A DNA stretch of 35,346 nt from Rhizomicrobium sp. (GTDB taxonomy: Bacteria; Pseudomonadota; Alphaproteobacteria; Micropepsales; Micropepsaceae), in NCBI GenBank assembly GCA_031291635.1, contig JARLIR010000049.1, positions 1 through 35,346 on the forward strand, in the 5' to 3' direction. Below are positions 32,472 to 35,346 of this stretch, one piece after another (position 1 is the first letter of the stretch; each line of letters begins with the position of its first letter). A program made the translations under genes and the position numbers. The notes under the pieces are model-generated. The model did no database searches. It saw nothing but the letters and a program-made list of their open reading frames with translations, and had not been told where the DNA came from.

Positions 32472-33020
32472 ATGGTCAGCGATCCGGATACCGATCTAGT
32501 TGTCCGCGTGGGCAAAGGGGATCGTGCAGCGGCTCAGGCCCTGATGGCGCGTCATCTGCCTGCGATGCTGGCGGTGGCGCGACGGATGCTGTCCGGCCAA
32601 GCCGAAGCCGAAGATTGCGTACAGGAGGCGTTCCTCAAGGTTTGGACGCATGCTGCCCGCTGGCAGCCGGGCAAAGCCAAATTCGAGACCTGGCTCTACC
32701 GGGTGGTGCTGAACCAATGTTACGACCGGCTGCGCAAGAAAGTGCCGGAACCCTTGGAAGCCGCCGCCGATGTTCCGGACGGCAGCGAGGCGGCTGATCA
32801 TGGTTTGGAAGTGGCCGATCTCGTCCACGAGGTTGACGCCGCCTTAAAGACTTTGCCCGAACGTCAGCGGGCGGCGGTTTTGCTCTGTCATTTCCAGGAG
32901 CATGGCAACAATGAAGCGGCGGAGATGCTCGGCATCAGCGTTGAAGCTCTAGAGTCCCTCTTGGCGCGGGGACGCCGGACGTTAAGATTGAAGCTCTCGC
33001 ATCTGCGGGATGGAGCCTGA
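32472..33020 (+). CDS. ECF RNA polymerase sigma factor (CnrH-like)
   Basis: A 182-residue group 4 sigma factor. Region 2 covers about residues 25-95 (AEDCVQEAFLKVWTHAARWQP and FETWLYRVVLNQCYDRLRK). Region 4 covers about 120-175 (LPERQRAAVLLCHFQEHGNNEAAEMLGISVEALESLLARGRRTLR). The closest pattern I recall is CnrH/NccH, which respond to metals. Start ATG 32472 is 27 bp after the GcvT-fold gene, so read-through from that operon is possible. The stop is 1 bp before the anti-sigma candidate start, so the two are coupled. The ECF group number cannot be assigned by eye. Confidence 0.88.
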   Translation: MVSDPDTDLVVRVGKGDRAAAQALMARHLPAMLAVARRMLSGQAEAEDCVQEAFLKVWTHAARWQPGKAKFETWLYRVVLNQCYDRLRKKVPEPLEAAADVPDGSEAADHGLEVADLVHEVDAALKTLPERQRAAVLLCHFQEHGNNEAAEMLGISVEALESLLARGRRTLRLKLSHLRDGA

Positions 33021-33021
33021 C

Positions 33022-33357
33022 ATGAACGACACGGATGATGCGGCTTTTGCCAGCAAATTTCTGAAGGCGCTGCCTACCCAGGCGGTTCCGGCCGCTCTGG
33101 AAGCACGCATTCTGGCCGATTTCGACCGCTTGGCGCTCGGCCGCGGCAAGGGCTGGATGGCGCGTTTCGCCTCCGGCTGGAGCGAGCTGTTGTGGCCGGG
33201 GGCGCCGCTCTGGCAACCGGCCTCATTGCTGGCTTTGTCGCTGGTCGTCGGCCTCACGGCTGGCGCCTTTGTGCCGTCATCAACCGCCGCGAGCACGGAC
33301 CAGACTTATGCTGTCGCTGACACCAGCTCCGTGATGGACCTCTACAAGGACCTTTAA
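33022..33357 (+). CDS. Membrane anti-sigma factor candidate
   Basis: A 111-residue protein with a cytoplasmic N-terminal part (FASKFLKALPTQAVPAALEARILADFDRLALG) and one membrane segment near residues 65-85 (PASLLALSLVVGLTAGAFV). A short periplasmic tail follows. The size, topology and position directly after an ECF sigma gene are those of anti-sigma factors such as CnrY, but no specific anti-sigma motif can be read. Start ATG 33022 has GGAG 6 nt upstream and follows the sigma stop by one base; ATG 33010 is an alternative overlapping start. The next gene begins 1 bp after its stop. Confidence 0.7.
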   Translation: MNDTDDAAFASKFLKALPTQAVPAALEARILADFDRLALGRGKGWMARFASGWSELLWPGAPLWQPASLLALSLVVGLTAGAFVPSSTAASTDQTYAVADTSSVMDLYKDL

Positions 33358-33358
33358 G

Positions 33359-33904
33359 ATGATCCCGCAGCCCGCGCCACGCACCCATACGGCTTTGATC
33401 GTGTCGCTCTGCGTGAATCTGCTCTTGGCAGGCGTCATTGCCATGGCCGCTGTGCGCCATTTCACCGAACAGCCGGAGCCGCCCGTGGCCGCCGCGCCGG
33501 TTCAGCCGCCCGAGCGTGGCCAGATGCGCCAGCTGCTCTCGCCGCATTTCCTCAGCCATGTGGCACCGGATCAGGCCGTCAAGATTCGCGATATCGTCGA
33601 CGCCCATCGGGAAAAACTCGATCACCTCAAAGTCGAAGCCAATGCGGCGCGGCGCGAAGTGCTGACGCTGTTCGGGGCCCCCGTGCTCGACAAGGACGCT
33701 CTTACCAAAGCCTTTGCGCGCACCCAGCTTGCCGATGCCGCGGTGGAAACCGAAGTCATGCATATCAGCGCCGAAATCGCGCCCATCCTGCCGCCCGCGC
33801 AACGCAAGCAGGCCGCCGATTGGCATGGACATCATATGATGGGCGGCATGATGGGCTGGCATCCCGGTCCCGACGATCACCCCCACGACCACGGGCGGGA
33901 CTAA
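33359..33904 (+). CDS. Periplasmic heavy-metal sensor/resistance protein (CnrX/Spy-like)
   Basis: A 181-residue membrane-anchored periplasmic protein. TM helix near residues 12-32 (ALIVSLCVNLLLAGVIAMAAV). The periplasmic part is helical (about 55-145), with the Metal_resist/Spy-like pattern (LLSPHFLSHVAPDQAVKIRDIVDAHREKLDHLK and ILPPAQRKQAADWH). The last 28 or so residues are a His/Met/Asp-rich tail (HGHHMMGGMMGWH, DDHPHDHGRD), a plausible metal-binding segment. Together with the sigma and anti-sigma genes it fits the CnrH-CnrY-CnrX arrangement, in which CnrX senses Co/Ni and releases the sigma factor. The metal here is unknown. No efflux genes are in the window. Confidence 0.84.
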   Translation: MIPQPAPRTHTALIVSLCVNLLLAGVIAMAAVRHFTEQPEPPVAAAPVQPPERGQMRQLLSPHFLSHVAPDQAVKIRDIVDAHREKLDHLKVEANAARREVLTLFGAPVLDKDALTKAFARTQLADAAVETEVMHISAEIAPILPPAQRKQAADWHGHHMMGGMMGWHPGPDDHPHDHGRD

Positions 33905-33912
33905 GCCCCACT

Positions 33913-34111
33913 TGTCATTCCCGGCCGAGCGGTCTGAAGCTGCGTGAGCAGCGAAGGAGCGCGAGGGGAAGGGAACCTAGGTCGGGACGTTGCCATTCAC
34001 CAATAGAAATAGAACGGCGTACCTTTTGGTGGCACCGCGTTTGCGTAGCGACCTGGGTTCCCTTCCCCTCGTAGCCTTCGCCATGCTCAGTCTACTCGGC
34101 CGGGAATGACA
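33913..34111. repeat. 199-bp nested palindromic element (MITE/REP-like)
   Basis: The ends TGTCATTCCCGGCCGAG (33913-33929) and CTCGGCCGGGAATGACA (34095-34111) are perfect 17-bp inverted repeats. Inside, a 30-bp block (about 33954-33984) reappears inverted at about 34049-34080 with few differences. The centre TGCCATTCACCAA and TTGGTGGCA pair too. Nearly the whole element can fold on itself. It separates the convergent metal-sensor and kinase genes and holds no supported gene. It resembles non-autonomous palindromic repeats of alphaproteobacteria. Confidence 0.8.
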
Positions 34112-34133
34112 GTCGGGTTTTGAGACGAGTAGT

Positions 34134-35346
34134 TCACCCCTTGGGCAATCTAAGTTCCGCACAGGTGCCTTGACCGAGCGCCGTTCCCAGCCGCACCGCG
34201 CCACCCATGCGCCGCGCCAGCGACACCGCGATGGCAAGCCCCAGGCCGGTACCAGTGGAAACACCGACGCGCTCAAAGCGGCGGAAGGCTGTGCCTGCAC
34301 GATCGCGCTCGCCAGGGCTGAAGCCGCTGCCGTTATCGGTCACGGCGATAGCGACAGCCCCCGCATCTTCGCGGATCGTCACCATCACGCTGCCGCCTTC
34401 GGGCGTGTAGAGCAAAGCATTCGACAGCAGAATGGTGATGATCCGGCGCACCGCCATGGGATCCGCTTCAACCGGAGTGGCGCTGGCGGGCGACAGCACC
34501 AGGCCGATGCGGCGCGAGAAGGCGCGGCCAGCGTTTTCGCTGACACAAGCGCCGACCAATTCGGTGGCATCGAACGTCACCGGTTTCAGCGGATAGCGTC
34601 CCGCCTCCAGCGCGGCGAATTCGAGGATGTCCCCTACCTTGCCGTGCAGGGCGCGACCCGCCATGCCGATATCGCGGGCATATTCGATGTATTTCTTGTG
34701 CCCGACCGGGCCATAGAAGCCGCGCTCGATCACTTCGGCAAAGCCGATGATGGCGTTGAGCGGGGTGCGCAATTCATGACTCATATGGGCGACGAATTCA
34801 TTCTTGGAGCGCACCGCTTCCACCGAAGCGCGTTCGGCATTGGCCAGCCGCACCAGCAATTTGGCTTCCGCGGGCCGTGTCGAACGCAATGCGCGGATGG
34901 CATCAGCGGCTTTGGCGCGGCGTTCAAATTCGCGCACGAAGATGGTCGCAAGCCAGGCCCCTACCAAGGCCGGGCCTAAGATCACAAAAATGTAGAGCGG
35001 CAGCGAACCATACCAACTGGCCACGGCACTGGGGTCTTCGATTTGCGCCCGCACTTCCACTGGCCAGCCGCCGACGGACGCCTTGACCGTCTCGCCCGCC
35101 TGCGCAGCGCCTGCCAGAACCGTCCCGGCTGTGCCCAAAACCGCAATGTTGTGCAAGGCCGCGTTGGGCAGCAGCGGATGGAAGGACACCGCCACCACAG
35201 TAACGCCTTGGCGAAAGGCGATGAGCGTGCGCTCCGCTGTGCCGATCACCACCGGCCTGTCGAGGGCCGCGGCCACGAGATTGTCGATGGGAAGGACTTC
35301 GCCCGCGCTGGCTTGCGTTCGTCCCAGCGCATCGGCTACCGCCACG
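34134..35346 (-). CDS. Sensor histidine kinase, DivJ/PleC-like (N-terminus outside window)
   Basis: The reading frame is open to the window edge, so the N-terminal part is missing. The visible 400 residues start with an extracytoplasmic region and one membrane segment (YIFVILGPALVGAWLATIF). The HisKA domain follows, with the phospho-acceptor His in FVAHMSHELRTPLNAIIGFAEVI. A HATPase_c domain has an N-box (ITILLSNALLYTPEGG), G1 (AVTDNGSGF) and G2 (STGTGLGLAIAVSLARRMGG). The HisKA sequence FAEVIERGFYGPVGHKKYIEYARDI is typical of the DivJ/PleC/PdhS kinases that control cell-cycle regulators in alphaproteobacteria. It might be such a kinase; no partner regulator is visible. Confidence 0.88.
   Translation of the reverse strand, partial: VAVADALGRTQASAGEVLPIDNLVAAALDRPVVIGTAERTLIAFRQGVTVVAVSFHPLLPNAALHNIAVLGTAGTVLAGAAQAGETVKASVGGWPVEVRAQIEDPSAVASWYGSLPLYIFVILGPALVGAWLATIFVREFERRAKAADAIRALRSTRPAEAKLLVRLANAERASVEAVRSKNEFVAHMSHELRTPLNAIIGFAEVIERGFYGPVGHKKYIEYARDIGMAGRALHGKVGDILEFAALEAGRYPLKPVTFDATELVGACVSENAGRAFSRRIGLVLSPASATPVEADPMAVRRIITILLSNALLYTPEGGSVMVTIREDAGAVAIAVTDNGSGFSPGERDRAGTAFRRFERVGVSTGTGLGLAIAVSLARRMGGAVRLGTALGQGTCAELRLPKG

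Overview
The window looks like chromosomal DNA of a GC-rich alphaproteobacterium. Evidence: a class I (archaeal-type) lysyl-tRNA synthetase, the double-length dCTP deaminase typical of this class, a class 2 quinone-linked PyrD, a DivJ/PleC-like histidine kinase, UrcA-family proteins, and intergenic palindromes beginning GTCATGGCC. Exported glycosidases and a TonB-dependent receptor suggest a free-living polysaccharide user, perhaps of the Rhizomicrobium/Micropepsaceae kind; that placement is inference. I see no rRNA, tRNA, CRISPR array, IS element or prophage.

Layout. 1-5.5 kb: the end of an exported two-domain aspartyl protease, then leftward dCTP deaminase, a Rad3/DinG-type helicase and a small unknown gene. 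5.6-9.8 kb: class I LysRS, an ICMT-like membrane methyltransferase, an S24 (LexA/CI-like) repressor and divergent pyrD. 10-12.8 kb: a small anchored protein, a DoxX protein, and leftward leuD-leuB separated by a palindromic repeat. 12.9-13.9 kb: an encapsulated-ferritin (EncFtn) homologue without a visible cargo tail, followed by a bacteriohemerythrin. 13.9-16.5 kb: an exported GH51 arabinofuranosidase and an Ala-rich coiled-coil protein. 16.5-19.5 kb: a compact leftward run cnoX, LON-domain protein, Trm112-like protein, DUF971 protein, Kir-type potassium channel. 19.6-24.6 kb: an exported six-hairpin glycosidase, ProXp-ala-type tRNA editing protein and a TonB-dependent receptor. 24.7-26.5 kb: two UrcA-family secreted proteins flanking a winged-helix regulator whose only membrane segment is at its C-terminus, plus a 54-codon small membrane ORF. 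26.7-28.4 kb: divergent speE and speD. 28.5-32.4 kb: three translationally coupled genes (two phytoene-desaturase-fold flavoproteins and a GcvT-fold protein). 32.5-33.9 kb: ECF sigma factor, membrane anti-sigma candidate and CnrX/Spy-like periplasmic metal sensor. 34.1 kb to the end: a sensor histidine kinase cut by the window edge.

How the genes work together. SpeD makes decarboxylated SAM, which SpeE uses to make spermidine; their shared intergenic region contains a promoter with a G9 run in its spacer and a terminator-like hairpin in the speD leader. LeuD and LeuB are two leucine-pathway steps; leuC is not beside them. EncFtn and hemerythrin both handle iron or oxygen. The sigma, anti-sigma and sensor trio resembles CnrH/CnrY/CnrX.

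The most unusual items are the tail-less EncFtn beside hemerythrin, the coupled flavoprotein-flavoprotein-GcvT operon of unknown substrate, the speD leader, and the UrcA/tail-anchored regulator locus. No claim here rests on a database search.
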